A DNA stretch of 64,000 nucleotides. Origin: Jaapia argillacea MUCL 33604 (lineage: Eukaryota > Basidiomycota > Agaricomycetes > Jaapiales > Jaapiaceae). The stretch's first letter is position 1; each line of letters opens with the position of its first letter. Position numbers and translations under genes: made by a program. Positions 36,098-49,519 of the stretch are shown in pieces. The stretch spans positions 101,737 to 165,736 of the forward strand of contig KL197730.1 of NCBI GenBank assembly GCA_000697665.1, written 5' to 3'. Below the pieces are notes generated by a model. The model was not told the origin of the DNA. It saw nothing but the letters and a program-made list of their open reading frames with translations, and did not search any database.

Positions 36098-38060
36098 TCA
36101 GTGCATTTCAGTGACACTGGACAAGTGAGATCTGACTTGGTGAGCTGAATCATCGACTATTTCCATTCCCCAGCTGATGACTGTGGTGGAGATCGACGAG
36201 AAGACCTCACGCAAGTCGGCAAGGATCATGTCCAAGTGATGAGGGAAGGGTTCAACTTTGCGATAGACCCGTCTCGCGAAATGGGACTCCATTGGTCGCG
36301 AGGGTAGAGTGAAATTTGTTGGGGGTTGCGCCAGATCCGCGGAATTGGAGGAACGGCCGCAAACCCTGGGATTAACTCAAGTGTTGCACCCTTTGCACAA
36401 AACTGCGAGCTAGCACGTCATTGATGGGATTATTTCCAGATGCATTCGGGAGACGAGAGCGAAGAGAATTAGGAACTGGATGTTTCGAGCTCCAGTACAG
36501 GACTTCGAAGCCTCGCGACGTTCGACGGATGTGATGAAATTGTTTACTAACGACGGTGGTTTGGATTAATCCCAGGATTACTTTCAATGGATACCCTTGT
36601 GAACCCAAGAAAATGTACGGTGAGGGTGTAGGTCAGAGATATTTCCAGGAATCAAGGTGTCAAAATCAAGGTGTTTATTGAACGAAGATTATGCTATTAG
36701 TACAAGTGTAGCCTTATGGCGTACATAGAGAGAAGTGACAAGAACGAGGTAGTATTAAAGGAGAGAAATTATGCTACTGATCCAATGTCAAAAGGAAAAT
36801 GTGAGGAACGTACAGCTAGACTGCATAGGGTGCCGTCTATTCAAGCGGGCTCGTTCTCCTTGTCACACTTAAGACAGGGCTCAGGCTCCGAAAACGGACG
36901 ACCCACGTCGTACTGATCGGTAGTCTGCCGAATGCCTCAGTAATCCAACCGAGATGGATATTTGGCAGAAACCTACCCTTAGAGTATGCCTGCATGGATT
37001 TTGGTTGCAAACATAGCGGTGGCCAGGATTGTAACGACAATGTTCAGTGAGACATTGTCGGACTTTGATCAATTTTTGACACTAGCGAGAAAAGGAGGAT
37101 ATCAGAGAGGGTATGTGGTGGTCAAACGGAAAAGCTCACCCCGCAACCAAATGTGCACCATGCGCTGGAGGGAAATTGAGAACCAGTGGATGGATTATAG
37201 CTCGAATAAACTCACTTTATTCTCTGGCACATAGTTTCGGAAGGCTTTGAAGACTTTGGAGAGAGAAAGTTCGTCAAGGTGTGAAGGGGGGATGAATGTT
37301 GATACCGGTGCGGATGGTATTCTGCGGGTTTGTTGTTGACGAGGGTGTAAGAGTAGATGTAAGAACAGAGGTGGTGTTGTTGCGAGGGCGAGTGAGTACT
37401 GGGCGATTTGTTGGATCTCCAAACGGCTAGGACCGTTTCTTTTATACTTCCAACTCCCCACCCATAGCCACAGGCTCATCGACAGGAACACGTTGACTTG
37501 CAGAGGATGGAAACAAAAGCATACCTTTCGGGATATCTGGAGAACCACAGCGAGGGGACGCAGCAGCCCATGAAGTTCCAGAGTCAAACCTAATAACCAA
37601 GTGAAAAGTCAGGAACCCCGGCAGTTCCACCAAGAGGTAACAGGGTGTGGGGAGATGGGGATAGAGGTGGCGAGTAGAACTCGACATGCTATGGATCAGG
37701 CAACCAAGGATCCTGATAAGGCACAAGTCGAATATGTTTCACTGGACACACACCTGGGACCCCTACTACATCGACTGAAGGTACCGAAATCATCCTGACA
37801 CCACAACGCTTCACGGACCGGGAGTCTCGTAGACACGTTCCCAATAACCAAACAATGAGGGTAAGCGCCTCGTGTCCAATTATGGCTAGGGTACATCGCC
37901 GAATCGGGGTTTATCTCGAACTCTGAGTATCGTCCAGTATGCACTTTGGTATCGTCGGTACAAAAGCAGCCACCGACGATCATCCCTACGTGCTGTGCTC
38001 CAAGTTCTCGGAAAGGAAAGACATCTCGATCTAGGCGGTCTCGGACTGCAAGGACGCTGG
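36098..38060 (-). CDS. Possible multi-exon gene, unknown product
   Basis: Several minus-strand frames have coding character and plausible short introns but no known family. The strongest runs from 38,045: VRDRLDRDVFPFRELGAQHV, then GGCFCTDDTKVHTGRYSEFE, INPDSAMYPSHNWTRGAYPH and CLVIGNVSTRLPVREALWCQ. Further down come SAPVSTFIPPSHLDELSLSK with VFKAFRNYVPENK (near 37,200-37,300) and SLNIVVTILATAMFATKI, a likely membrane helix (near 37,030). MESHFARRVYRKVEPFPHHL (near 36,290) is last. Ends, exon joins and intactness are all uncertain; it could be a decayed gene. No function is proposed. Confidence 0.33.
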
Positions 38061-38373
38061 TGCTATGTGGTTGACGGTTAAACCTAGATCAGGTTGCCTT
38101 TTGTTTAGCGGAGGTCGCCGAAGATAAGAAGGGGCTAAGGCTTTCAAAGAGAACTGGACCACAGCTTCGGGGATCCGAGACCGAAGAGCCCATTCGGAGG
38201 CATGAAATTAGGACGCCGGAGCTCGTGAGTTGGCCGGAACGGTGCAATACGGAGCATCGGTGAGTTGCTCGGAAGGATGGTGCACAGGTTGAGGTTGCCA
38301 GATGTGGGAATATGTGAAAGAATGCAGCGAGAAGATCAAGACGTTCAAACGATATTGTGATCCAGCCACAATC

Positions 38374-40076
38374 TCAAGAATAAAATGCTGTATACAAGAA
38401 GGATTTAAGAAAGCCGCCAGTGCAATGATCGAGGTCAAAATCGGTATCTCCCTGCGAGGAGAATCCATCAATCGGTATTAAGTGAAACAAAGGTAGCGTA
38501 CAGATACGGGCAATGCGATCCTGCCCACAGGTGGCTAGCAGTGCCGGATTGGTCGAATGAACGTCAATTGATAGGACTATGAAACCGCAATTAAGTCGAT
38601 GATCTTAGCGTGATGATGGCCACCTACTGTGACCCAGATGATTCTGCAGCAAGCACACCCACTGGGCGGTTCTCGCATCCCAGATGATAACACTCCCATC
38701 TTTCGAACCGGAAATGAGCCATTTATCATCTTCGGACAATGCAACAGACATGACGCGATCCTAAGAAATAATGAAGTCGGAGCCACCCAGCATCGAAAAT
38801 TCCCACTCACTTTATGACCTCGAAAGCCGACCCACGATCCAGAGAATGGAATCCCGGGTACCACTCCACTAATATCCCAACCTCTTACGGTTGAGTCGGC
38901 ACTACCACTTATCAAACTCAGCCCGTCAGCGGAGAATTTCACAGAATGAACACAGTCCCCATGTCCGCGTAACCTGGCTATACAGGTACCTGATGCGACA
39001 TCCCAGAGACGCACGACGCCTTCTGATGAAGCGGTGGCGAGGGATTGTCCATCAGGCGAAAACGATAGAGAAAAAATGCCCACTAAGAATACATTATGGG
39101 ACAATCAATTCCCGCCATCGCGACCGACAGTATTATAACACCGAGACGACGGACCGTCATCAACTCCAGGATTGGGCCCGTTATCAAGGGCGATGGTTAT
39201 ATCTCCACCATGAAGAACGTCCCAAATTTTGACGGTTTCATCAATGGAGCCACTCGCCGGAAAGCAGCCGTCTGGAGAATAATCAATGGCCAGCACCTTA
39301 TCCACGTGGCCGTAAAGGACTGTGTAAAGTCCCTGGTCGAATATAGTCCATATCTATCATCGAAAAGTGAGTTGATGCGCATGAAAAGAAGATATGGAAC
39401 TTGCATGGATTTCAGGATCTCCGTCGAAAGACCCCGCCAAAAATGTGCCATCTGGACTGAAGCATACGCTCCTGACCGCGTTCCATCCCTTCATGTCAGG
39501 TTTATCATCACTCATAGTCCTACAAAGGAATCCAGGATGATAATGAGAACTCGACCCAACACCCCCAAGCCAAATTCCACGTACGCAACATTCACGCCAG
39601 TCTCAACTGCAAAGATCTTCGCAATATGATTGGAACCAGTGGCCAAGTACTTCCCATCCAAGGAAAACCTCGCACAGCAGACAATACTACACAAAAACAC
39701 TCATCAAGTCAGTATCCGACAAGCGTCCCTATGAGGTCAACCATAACCCACCTGTCGTGCTTCAGTGTATGCACTAGATCGATATCCAACGACGAGTTCG
39801 CGGCGGGATTGAATACAGCACACCAGTCCCTCCCTCCCTTGATCGACGTTGCATCGAATGGAGAAGGGTCGAGTTCGGTTGGTGGTTTGAAGAACAGAGG
39901 GCTTCTCCTATTCTAATAGTAAGCTCAAAGAGTGTTCGAAAGAAGGGGTAGCATGGATAAAAGTACTTTGACATCGGTTCTAGGTGGTCGTGGAAGATAG
40001 CAGAGTTATGGGATGTAGCAAAGAAGGCGGTATCGTTGAGCGGTGGGAGATTGGGATCATCGCAACCAAATCGCAA
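38374..40076 (-). CDS. Tup1-like WD40 beta-propeller protein lacking the Tup1 N-terminal domain
   Basis: The reading contains a Tup1-like entry ([28 protein letters not shown]). Propeller blades follow: [60 protein letters not shown] with [30 protein letters not shown] with [40 protein letters not shown]; and a blade with [19 protein letters not shown] intron (38,585-38,635) leads to the last strand set, [20 protein letters not shown]. Tup1 corepressors carry an N-terminal tetramerisation helix and a long linker before the propeller. No such region is seen before 40,076, so this is a shortened paralogue or a truncated copy. Blade sequences deviate from the consensus. It may be non-functional as a corepressor. 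Confidence 0.68.
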
Positions 40077-40179
40077 CTTGAAGCGCCCGTCAACGTTTTA
40101 GTGACGTTAGCGCAAGGTGAACCCAAGTCGGAGTCCTCACATCAGAGTCCGTGGACTGTCCTTGATGGACCGTGAAGTC

Positions 40180-43100
40180 TCACGGCTGATAGATCCATTT
40201 ATGGGAGAGGCCCTAACCCCACCCTGCCTACTTTCGAGTGTTAATGTTGTATCGTTCTCGAGCAGCCTCCCAGACTCGTTTGTATGCTCCACAATCCGAC
40301 TAATTGATTTATACCTGCAGCTGGTTCACCAAGCCAAGTTCAGTTCAAACCCTCCTCGCCACATCTATAACACCCGGCACCCGTGTCCCTCGTTTCCTAA
40401 CCCCTCTACCTCTCATTTGCCAAAAATCCCAAGTATGCCGCAAAAACGCCTGGCGCAGTGTACCTCCAAACTGAACCCCTCCTTTACGCGTTCTGATTAA
40501 GCGTTGTTCTTCGATAGTTGCGCCTCTGTTTGACTGGGAAATGAATGTGTTCGCGATAGCCTGGGTAGGGAAGGAGAGAGTTATCTGGTGGATATTTTAC
40601 TGAGAAGAGACTGCAGCAAGTCGATAGGGCTGTAGCGCATCGAGGGCTATGAGTTTCGATGGTTTGACACTGAGAACGAGTGCACGACGAGTATGATCAC
40701 CTCGGCCGCGGTGTTCCAAAAACTTCCAGAATCTGAAGGAGATGTGGGTCTGCTGCCTGTCCAAATCGGACTCAGGGAGGTGCCTATGTGGTCACTTCTC
40801 CAAGCTCTCCCACTCTCAGTTCCCCTCTGTCATTGGACCCTGGCTTGTTTTCAATTCACCTACCACTTGTCTCCCCTTATTTTTCCGCTTTCCGTGCATC
40901 AGGCGTCAAGTTCCACCATCATTCTATTTCATCTAACAATCGAACAAGAAAACTCCAGTAGCTACAAGGCCAGACAAGGGATCATCCACTATGGTCCTAT
41001 CGAATTCGCCACCGCCGCATACACCAGTCACAATTCGCAGCAACCGGTTGCAGGGGCCCAGCCACTCGAGGCAGATCCCTTTTCTTTCCATACCGTACCA
41101 GAATAGTCAGCAGCAAGTAAGACCCATGTCATGGATACGTACAGGAATCTTAGGACCGTGAGTGCAACTGCCGACTCGCTTGCGCAACTCCCGACAAAAT
41201 GGGTCGTGGGTTGATGAGTTTCTGCAGCTCCAATTGAAGCAGTCAATGGGTTCGCTTGTTGTGTACCTCGTATGATTATGTTAATAAGTATCAACAATAC
41301 AAAGATATCGACCGGAGAAGCCGACTTACATCGAACATGTATAAGCAGGGAGTTCTGAGGGTCGGGTGAGGCCTAAAATCTTGGAAAGTGATGCAACGTA
41401 CCTTATACGGTAGCACATGGAGTTTGAGATGTGATGAAAGATGGAGTGATATGAGAGGTTGTCACTTTCTAGGTCCATGACAGGAGGAATTATGAGTCGA
41501 AGCCCACGCGCTCGCCACCTCCCAAAGCTACGGATCTTTCAGAGCACAGAATCGAGAGGCTGTGTAAAACATAGGGGGAGCACCGAAGACAATGCACGGA
41601 GAGAAGAGAACTCGATGACGAGGCAGTGAAAAGCGGCAGGAACGTTCCAAGTATCCAGCGAAAGAAACGTGCTAGAAGTATACCCATAGCTGCACCGTAG
41701 CTGGAATGGAAATGGCTTAAAATAGTGACTTGGAGACGGTGCGGAGGTTGCTGAGCACTCACAGTGACAATTCCGAGTCGTCGCCACGTCGGAATCTCAT
41801 GGATCCAAAATCGAAGGTAAATCTGGTGTTTGTTTCGGTTAAGAGATTCTTCAACCATGCTATCCATATCCTTCAGTTTTAGATTCGGGTGGCGGGTCGC
41901 AGAGGAAGTCCGAGTGCGTAACAATGCCATATCAACAGCCATTGGCTGCACCGAGCTGGGATAACGACCGGGGCCTGGCACAGGAACTGTGTGGAAAGTT
42001 ACGCACGCACGTATTTCACTAGGGGTAGCATGGCGCCACGGATGAAACAATGAGTCTTGCGACGATGCTGAACCTGGGGATAGAAGGCAGCGACGTGCCC
42101 TGTTGATGCGCCACTGGTCCGTGCGACACTTCTCACAACCCCCCCGCTTTTGGGACAAAACCTTAACCCCACTCTCGTACAGTACGAAAGTGTCGGAGGT
42201 GTGATCTGCAGAAGAGCAAGGAAATGCGTAAGCAAGGGGAGTTGTTCTCTATGGCACCTCACAAGTTGAGAGCGAATGCGGAGATAAATAATAGAGTATA
42301 CATTGGGGAAAAATATGTTACATGGTTTACATGGGCATCAGCGCCACTGGTGTTCGAAAGGAATAATCTCGAGCCGATGGTGTTCTCATGGTACTTAGCT
42401 CACGATGCACACCGAGCATCATGAGTTCAGAGAACCAGGTACGAGGACGTTCCTTGCAAGTCGACAATTTGGACAAATATCCAAAAACCGTTGGACAGTG
42501 TGGTTACGGTATACGACCAGAGGCTTCGATACATATGTATCATCGCGGTGGCCAAAGAATGAATACAAATCAGAAGGAGAATAGACGCACTGGAGGGACA
42601 GGGTGACGGCAAGGGCGGCGTCTTCGCCGCCGGATCTTTTTGCATGGAGCCGAGTGGGATCTGGATCTGGTACATTCCTGATCGAGGCAATCAACTATTT
42701 TAGTTCCGTCTATATAGTGCTTATTGTTACCGGTAAGCACGTAGGTCTGAGAAAAACATAGATTTCTTACACTGCATATCTGGAGCAAGGAAACGATTCT
42801 TGGAGACTGTTGAGATGTTTTCAAGAAAAGAGAAGGAAAGCATACTCATTGGCGTGGCACATTGATTCTGACGAGGGTGTCAAAACTTTTGGCTAGGATG
42901 TATAGCAGTTGGTTTTTGCTTGAGGGGCTCTGTGTTTCCTCCAGCAGCAATCGGTTACTTATATACCCCAATCGCCGCGAGCTCAAACACATGTAGCGAC
43001 ATAGAAGCCACGAAAGCCCAGTAGAGGAAGTACGCAGACCTTCAGAGGAGATATGAGCGCTAAATTCATCGCAGGGAAGGAGAATGGAGCGATACCTCGA

Positions 43101-44680
43101 TTAAGTCAGTCCCAAGTTGAGAGAAGCGCGGAGATTGAACACGGAGGGACGTGCATTAGGCTCCCACAGCAAAGAAGGGAACCACTCCAAATGAGAGGTA
43201 GACGAGAAGCATGGAACCTGACCGACGGGAGTCAACGCGGAGGCAGGGCCACACCGACAGACAATGCACAGGCACGTGACTTGGCGATGGTCAGTATCGG
43301 AACTAGAGTTTACGCTGAGATTGGTTACCTGTTTCCACTATTTCTATATCCCCCCCATCGTTTTTGCGTCAACTGATGCTAGATCGTAACCAGGTGAATT
43401 CATGATAGTATGATGATACGATGACACACCTTTCCATCTCTCGCCACAACATCATGATGCCACTGTCCACAGCAGTGAGGGACGATAGGATATAATTAAA
43501 ACGGTACCGAAACGAGGAAACGGCTCGTCGTAGAAGCCTGTTATGGGTGCAACAGCGCACAAGTGCCTGCGGCTGCATTGTGGGCGCGGACAGTGGAAAG
43601 CGTAATGACAAGCGTGTCACACCGTGACGGCCAAGTTCCGTGGCTTGATGCGACGTCACGGTTGCACGTTGCAGTGCGCAAGGCCAAAACCTCTGGATCC
43701 CTGCTCTGTTTTTTTGCTTCATCTTTCTTGTGAATTCCGAAATGGCTCCTTGTGCACTGCTGTGCACAAGACTGCCAAAGACTCCTCTTCTCTCCCAAAG
43801 TGTCTCTAATGAGCAGATGAGTTGCGCAGGTATTGCGGATTCTCCTGGGCTCCGAAGGGCATCGCTAGTCAGCGAGTCGTCACTGCCGGGGGTAATCCAT
43901 TCGATCAAATACGCGATTATCTGCCTCCGAGTTCTACTCATTAGTCAGTATACAACAGTGTATGTCTTGAGGGCCCAAGATGCCCGACGCGGTGAGCTAT
44001 TCACCCAACGAATGTAGTTTGTGAGACTATCCACCATACAACCTTGTCTTCCCCCACTTAACTTCTCGTCTTAAAATTCCAACAGGCGCTTACGGTGTTG
44101 TTGATCGAGATGAAACTCGGACGATTGCGTCCCTCCTCAATCCACATGCAACTATCAACTTTCGTACGAGACAAACTGTTCCCAGTGTCTCGTCCCTTCT
44201 TCCGTCCCACTCTGGTGGATGTTAGAAGTGCGATGTCGCCGATGTCGCATCCTTCACAAGACTTTCACCTTCATCTCCTGGATCCAACGAAATATCCGCC
44301 AGGCGATTTGCTCAGCATATGCAGATGGTGGGAAGTGAAGGATATGTAGATCTCCATGGAACTTGTTCTCTAATTTGAGAGAGATAGGGGCATGTAGGGT
44401 CGATAGTAAACTTGGAAAAAAAAACTTCATACTGGTACAATAAGGGAGAACGACGTTCTTGGGGCTACGACACGATCACGATATCATGAGGGTGATAAAG
44501 AGCAGAGCAAGGCAATGCATGGGTCCTCAATTGCCTACCTTCCCCACGTGGGTTCTTTATGGCGTCCTCGAGGTGATGGAGAACGAATGGCCGAGACGAT
44601 CGCTCCAAGAAGACCAGGCGCACTGTCAGAACACGAGAAGAATGGACGATCCAGGAGGTTCGACGTGTTGTATAGATGAA
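40180..44680. other. 4.5-kb interval without a confident gene
   Basis: Many short open frames occur on both strands; none has a recognisable domain or a consistent chain of exons. A stretch near 42,120-42,185 (minus) is about 70% similar by eye to 51,700-51,765 (plus). This suggests a decayed duplicate of sequence upstream of the DUF6593 gene. An arginine-rich frame (KKIRRRRRRPC, minus, near 42,620) seems to be chance translation of a GC-rich run. Confidence 0.35.
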
Positions 44681-44702
44681 TAGTCCACAGTATTTCTATG
44701 GC

Positions 44703-46194
44703 CTACGCCCGGAGTCGCCACTCCCAGTGGCGATCACGATCAAGGATAACTACCTGTTGGAGGCTTGTGCATCGCCGTTTTGCCTCCTCCAAAAAGTGTT
44801 CCTTCTCCAATTCCGTAGAACAGAATACGCCAGCGACTCGCAAATCCTTCAAGGAGATGGGTAGAAGTGCAGGGAACCGTTTCATAAAATCCTGGTGGTT
44901 GGAGGAACCGATGATGAGAAACCCACCAAGCGGAGAAAAAGAACTTCACAGACCAGATGCCAAGCCCGACCTCGAGCGAAAGCAGAGTATTGGGCTCGCA
45001 GGTTAATCCCCATCCGATTGATGCCAGTGAAATTGGCACAAATTGTCTCAAATAACGTCTCCAAATCAGGGCGATGTCCAGACGAGATGAAAAGGTCCAA
45101 CTTTTCCACACGGTGAGGGTGATTGATGGTCCCGAAATCGGCGGCTGGAAAGGGTAACACGTGACACCGCAATTCGGGGATGCGAACGTTTGCGAAAAGC
45201 TCCAGATACCTGGATGGTAACTGGAGGGTGGTGAGTTTAGAGAGGTGAGAGGAAGGTATGCGATGAATCTCGGGAGGGTGTAGGGGTTGGGAGTCGGAAT
45301 AATCGTTTGGCGGGACCTCAACGCATTCGATATTGGGGCATTTGGCTAGGAAGGGAATGAAATGTTCGCAGGCAATGGCCAAACGGTTGACATGCAACGT
45401 AGTAATCGAAGGGAAAGTAGCTGAACGGAGTGTCCATAGAAAGTCGCGGGTGCGGAGGGTTGGGGGAGACATGCGCCCGACAGCAATATACCCAGAGTCC
45501 GGATTTGGGAGGGGTGAAATAGTAGAGGCATCTGACCGATCTGAGTCGCCAACTGCTGAAGAGAGGGAGGAGGTCTAAGGATCCACTCCAACCGCAGAGA
45601 ATTGATATTCAGAGGTTCAGGGTCTGACTCGATGATAGCGCAGTCCTGCAACACCAGACTACTAAGACGCGGGATTTTCCCGATCTGTAGGATTCGAGTA
45701 TTGTTCAAAACGGCGCCATGGAAGTGGATGTGGGTGAGATTAATAAGTTTCGGTAGAGATTCGAAGAATTCTTGGATGATGGAGTGCGAATCATTGATGC
45801 GACGGTGATCGGGAGGAGTGCGGGATGAATTACTTCTGACCTCGTAAGGATCTCGGTCAAGATCACGAGTATCGCCGGAGGAGTTGAGACCCCAGTTCGT
45901 GTCAAAGGTACAGACCTTGACAAACCGGGCAATCTGAGGGGATGCGTAGTGGCGGAGACGGGCTCGCGTTGACTCGAGAGGTAGGAACACTTGGAAACAA
46001 GTCCTCTTGACACCCTCTTCGTCGACCAAAGACCTGGCAAAACACAGGAGACTCAATCGGGTAAATAACAGTGGTTGGACGAAGGAGTAAAATGAGTGGC
46101 AGGCTAAAGAGACACTCCGCAGGTCGTCTCTGGATAATCCTAGGAAGACTTCAGGCCATAGCTCAGGCGGCAAGCTAGCGCCTGAGAATAGCAT
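44703..46194 (-). pseudogene. F-box / leucine-rich-repeat-like protein gene, copy A, probably frame-damaged
   Basis: The N-terminus has an F-box (ASLPPELWPEVFLGLSRDDL, RSVSLACHSFYSFVQPLLF), the Skp1-binding motif of SCF ubiquitin ligases. LRR-like text follows (LINLTHIHFHGAVLNNTRIL, LSSLVLQDCAII, FPSITTLHVNRLAIACEHFI). The last exon, reached by an intron of about 62 nt (GTCTGT...CACCAG, near 44,890-44,955), encodes FMKRFPALLPISLKDLRVAG and ends DRDRHWEWRLRA. Compared with copy B, one base is missing near 45,468 (GCATG-TCTCC here, GCAGGATCTCC there). That breaks the frame between LLSG and the next segment unless an unusual intron intervenes. The start ATG at 46194 precedes the F-box by six residues. 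Confidence 0.7.
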
Positions 46195-46651
46195 CAGTTG
46201 ACTACGGACACTACGGCGCAAAAGGCAACAGAAAAGTGAGCCAATGATAAGCGGATACTGGGACTAAATGCTAAGGACAGACCTTGAACGTTGTTGTTGC
46301 CAAATTGTTGCTGGCGAAGCGTCCACGAGGACTGAAATTGGCCCTGGCCGGAACCGGCCCGGTGCGACTTGTCCTTCCAACTGGACCTGCGGCCGTTTCT
46401 TGCCTCATCTCGCAGTCTCTTCGCTGGCGCGATTGTCCTTGTTTACAACTTAGCTGTTTCGTCTTATCGCCAACATTGTCATGTCAACTCCAGTCGGCTT
46501 TGAACTCATCCCTCCGGGGCCAAGCTGAACAGCGGCGCCGAAATAGTTTTGGACTCTAAGTAGTTACATAGGTAGACAGGCATACCAAGCGGCCACCAAC
46601 CAATAAACAAGGGCACAATGTACATCACCCTCAGACAGTTCCCCAACCCCC

Positions 46652-49122
46652 TCAACTCCCCTTATACGCCCCGACGAACATGGGCAGCTGACTCTTCTTA
46701 TCTGTGGCACTCTTGATGAACGGTCTCTGGACGATCGTAGCCTTCTTGATCACGTCCTCTTTCGGCACAGCAAGTTCGAACTCAAAAGCGCGCAACAAAG
46801 TGAAGAGGATTGCCTTGGTCCTATAGATTCAAGCGATGTCAGGACAGAAATGGAGCTACCGAAGAAGGAAAAGGTCCGCGTACTCGACCACTGAGAACCG
46901 GAACCCAATACAAGCGTGGTGACCACCAAGGAATGTAAGCATGTTACCCCATACACCGGGAATGCTATTAATAGCTTGCGGAGGATTCTCCCAACGTTCG
47001 GGTCTAACAACACTGCATCAACACACAAAAATGGACTCCCATATTAAAGGAAAGACCAACTTGAACTCGAATGCATCCTCTCCCCATAACAGTTTCGAGC
47101 GATTGACAGCCACAATGGGGATGAAGACTGTATCACCTTTCCACAGCCTGAGTGCACCCAATCGAACCTCAGCAAACTAAGCCCGGCGGCCAACAACTAC
47201 ACATCCACGCACCTAATCTCACTCAAACTTCTACCATCCTTGTCCACGATCGGTGTACTCAAGGGTACGACGTCATCCCTCATCACGACCCTTGTTGTAC
47301 TCGGCACTGGAGCATGAACTCGGAGCGATTCGCGGACGACAGCATCAAGGTAGGGAAGAGCTTGAAGTTCGTCCATCGTCGGTGTGTCGGTTGGGACGGA
47401 CAGGAGTTCTTGGCGTAGTTTGGATTGTACTTCTGGGGCCAGGGCCAGAGCATACAAGGACCAAGTTGTTGCAGTACTTGGTTCAACTGCGTCAGTTGGT
47501 CGTTTTAGACGACAAGAGAATACCCACCTAGTGGTTTCGTGACCAGCTGTCAAAAACGTTGGCACCTCTACCAAAAAAACTAATGTAAGGGATACCGAAG
47601 AGAGCGAGGACGACGAACACCTACGAGCCAAAACATCCTCATCAGACAACCTCTGACTATCCTTCAGGTCTGTCGCCATGTTAGCCCTAACTAACAAACT
47701 CAGAAGATCCTTCCCTTGCACCGAGTTCTTCCCCACTTCCGTTACCTTATTCTCACCACGTTCAGCAGCGATAGAAGTGGCAATAGCAGCCTTCTTTTCT
47801 GCTAGGAGTTCTCGTCCGATGCGATCCATTGTCTTGCGGGCTTTTTTCATACTCCAGTCACGTTGAGTGGGCTGATAGAGGGGAGAGGGAACGATCAAGG
47901 TAAGAGGTGTATATATGTGGGTGAGGGAGAGGAACGTACGATTAGACGGAGGGGAGGTATGAAAGCTTGCAAAAGTGCGAGAAGAGACATTTGTTGTCCC
48001 TTCTCGAAGATAGTACCAAAAGCCTTACTCAGCTCCGTGGGTTTCAAGTGAGCGCTTAAAGAGTTGAACTTATAGTTGAAGCCTATCAGAGGATAATGTA
48101 AAATTGGCGGAAGGAGCTAGCACACGGGGATGAAGGTATGTACCAGCCAAACCGATAACGTCCAAAGTCATACGGCTTAACCAGCTCAGTACGTCCAGAC
48201 GAATTGGCTGATCTTCCGTTGTTTCGGAGGCGATCTGCGACATCCAAATGTCTCGGAGCTAATGAGAAATCGCGTCAGAAAGACAAAACATTCATACGTT
48301 CGAGAAAAGAATGCCAAGGTACCTCAATGGACTTTTCCATGAAAATGTCTGTGATTTCTCGGAGATGCGCCAGACCGAACGCGGGACTCTGGATATGCTT
48401 CTTAGAAATGTATGGTTAGGAAGAGAGAGGCAAGTACCATGATCCTACGCTAAATTATCGTCCGTCAGAGGCGATACAGCAAGAGCGTGCCTGACGACAT
48501 ACCTGATTCTTGTGTTCCTCGCCTTTTACACGTCGTCAGTTACACCAATGACAAAAAACCAAATGCTCTACCTTCCACCAAGAGAAGACCTAGTTCCACG
48601 GAGGTCAGCAGCAGCTATCATAAGGGAAGGGTACACACACCTTCACCCAATACGCGAGAAAGGAAGAACCTTGCTTGCGGCGGCTTCTCGTAGATGGAAT
48701 TAGACAGGATATGCTGAATGGCTCGCAAATCCGTGGTGACGATACGGTCAAGCTTCAAAAGATCTCCAGTTGGTTATCATTGAGGATGAGGAGAATAGAC
48801 GCACATTGAACATCCCCTTATACTTCAACGTGTGCCCATACTCTGCCACCCATTCTTCCTGCAAAGTCGAGTTCTCCGAGGTGAAAACCTGCCTGAAGTT
48901 CCCGTAGAACCAACTATCCGATGGTGGTCCTTGTAGACGACGCAATGGAGAGAAGACAGGTCGGAGGACTAGTTTAACGAGTCGATAGAGATTGTAAGCG
49001 AGGACCGACGCGCCAGCGGAGAGAATAAGTGGCTTCAAGTAGACAAGAAACGGCTGGAGGTCAAAGTCGAATCTTGACGTTGCAAGGTGAAGTTGGGACA
49101 TGGAGCGATTGAGTGCTGACAT
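46652..49122 (-). CDS. Cytochrome P450 monooxygenase, copy A
   Basis: Membrane-anchored heme monooxygenase. The N-terminal anchor [20 protein letters not shown] is followed by the proline-rich hinge [18 protein letters not shown]. The I-helix reads [13 protein letters not shown], the K-helix ExxR is in [13 protein letters not shown], then PERWENPP, and the heme loop [17 protein letters not shown] with the cysteine ligand. The position that is usually arginine in FxxGxRxCxG is histidine, and the preceding residue is also histidine. The tail ends [10 protein letters not shown]; stop at 46652-46654. About a dozen short introns. The alternative start at 49101 would lie at a more usual distance from the TATATA at 49144. 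It is closely related to copy B at 60.1 kb. Substrate unknown. Confidence 0.9.
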
Positions 49123-49143
49123 GGTTGGTCGCGTAATGCAGGC

Positions 49144-49149
49144 TATATA
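49144..49149 (-). promoter_or_regulatory. TATA box of P450 copy A
   Basis: TATATA on the minus strand (GTTATATAGCC), 22 bp upstream of the first ATG (49122) and 43 bp upstream of the second (49101). The short spacing favours the second ATG as the translated start, as in copy B. Confidence 0.5.
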
Positions 49150-49519
49150 ACGAGCAGAATATGTTTCCTTACTGCGGGCTTGAATACATGAAGAATGGTC
49201 GTCGGTGAAATGATCCACGGCCCACGGAGATCAACCAGTTTTTGGACGATTACAGCGAGGGATGGCTCGGTTAACTTGCGGCCCGGGATACATTCGTTGA
49301 CACTCCTTTTTTTCCATATCTGGTTTGCTTGCACCACCAAAAGCTTTCCACCGGGTCCGACTTCTCTATTGTGCACCACCATTTACTGCTCATGGGCTCA
49401 CTCTTCTCAAATGTTCTTCATCCCACAGGGAGTTATCGCCACAATCAACCTGCCCATGATCATCACAGGCTAGGCTAGGCTGCCGCCTGAGGTATGGTAA
49501 AAAGCAATTGTGGGGTTAT

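Noticed and set aside
42570-42824. Arginine-rich minus-strand frame with cysteines, considered as a small secreted or pheromone-like peptide
   Set aside because: No signal peptide, no CaaX-type end, and the arginine run comes from a GC-rich stretch (CGGCGG).
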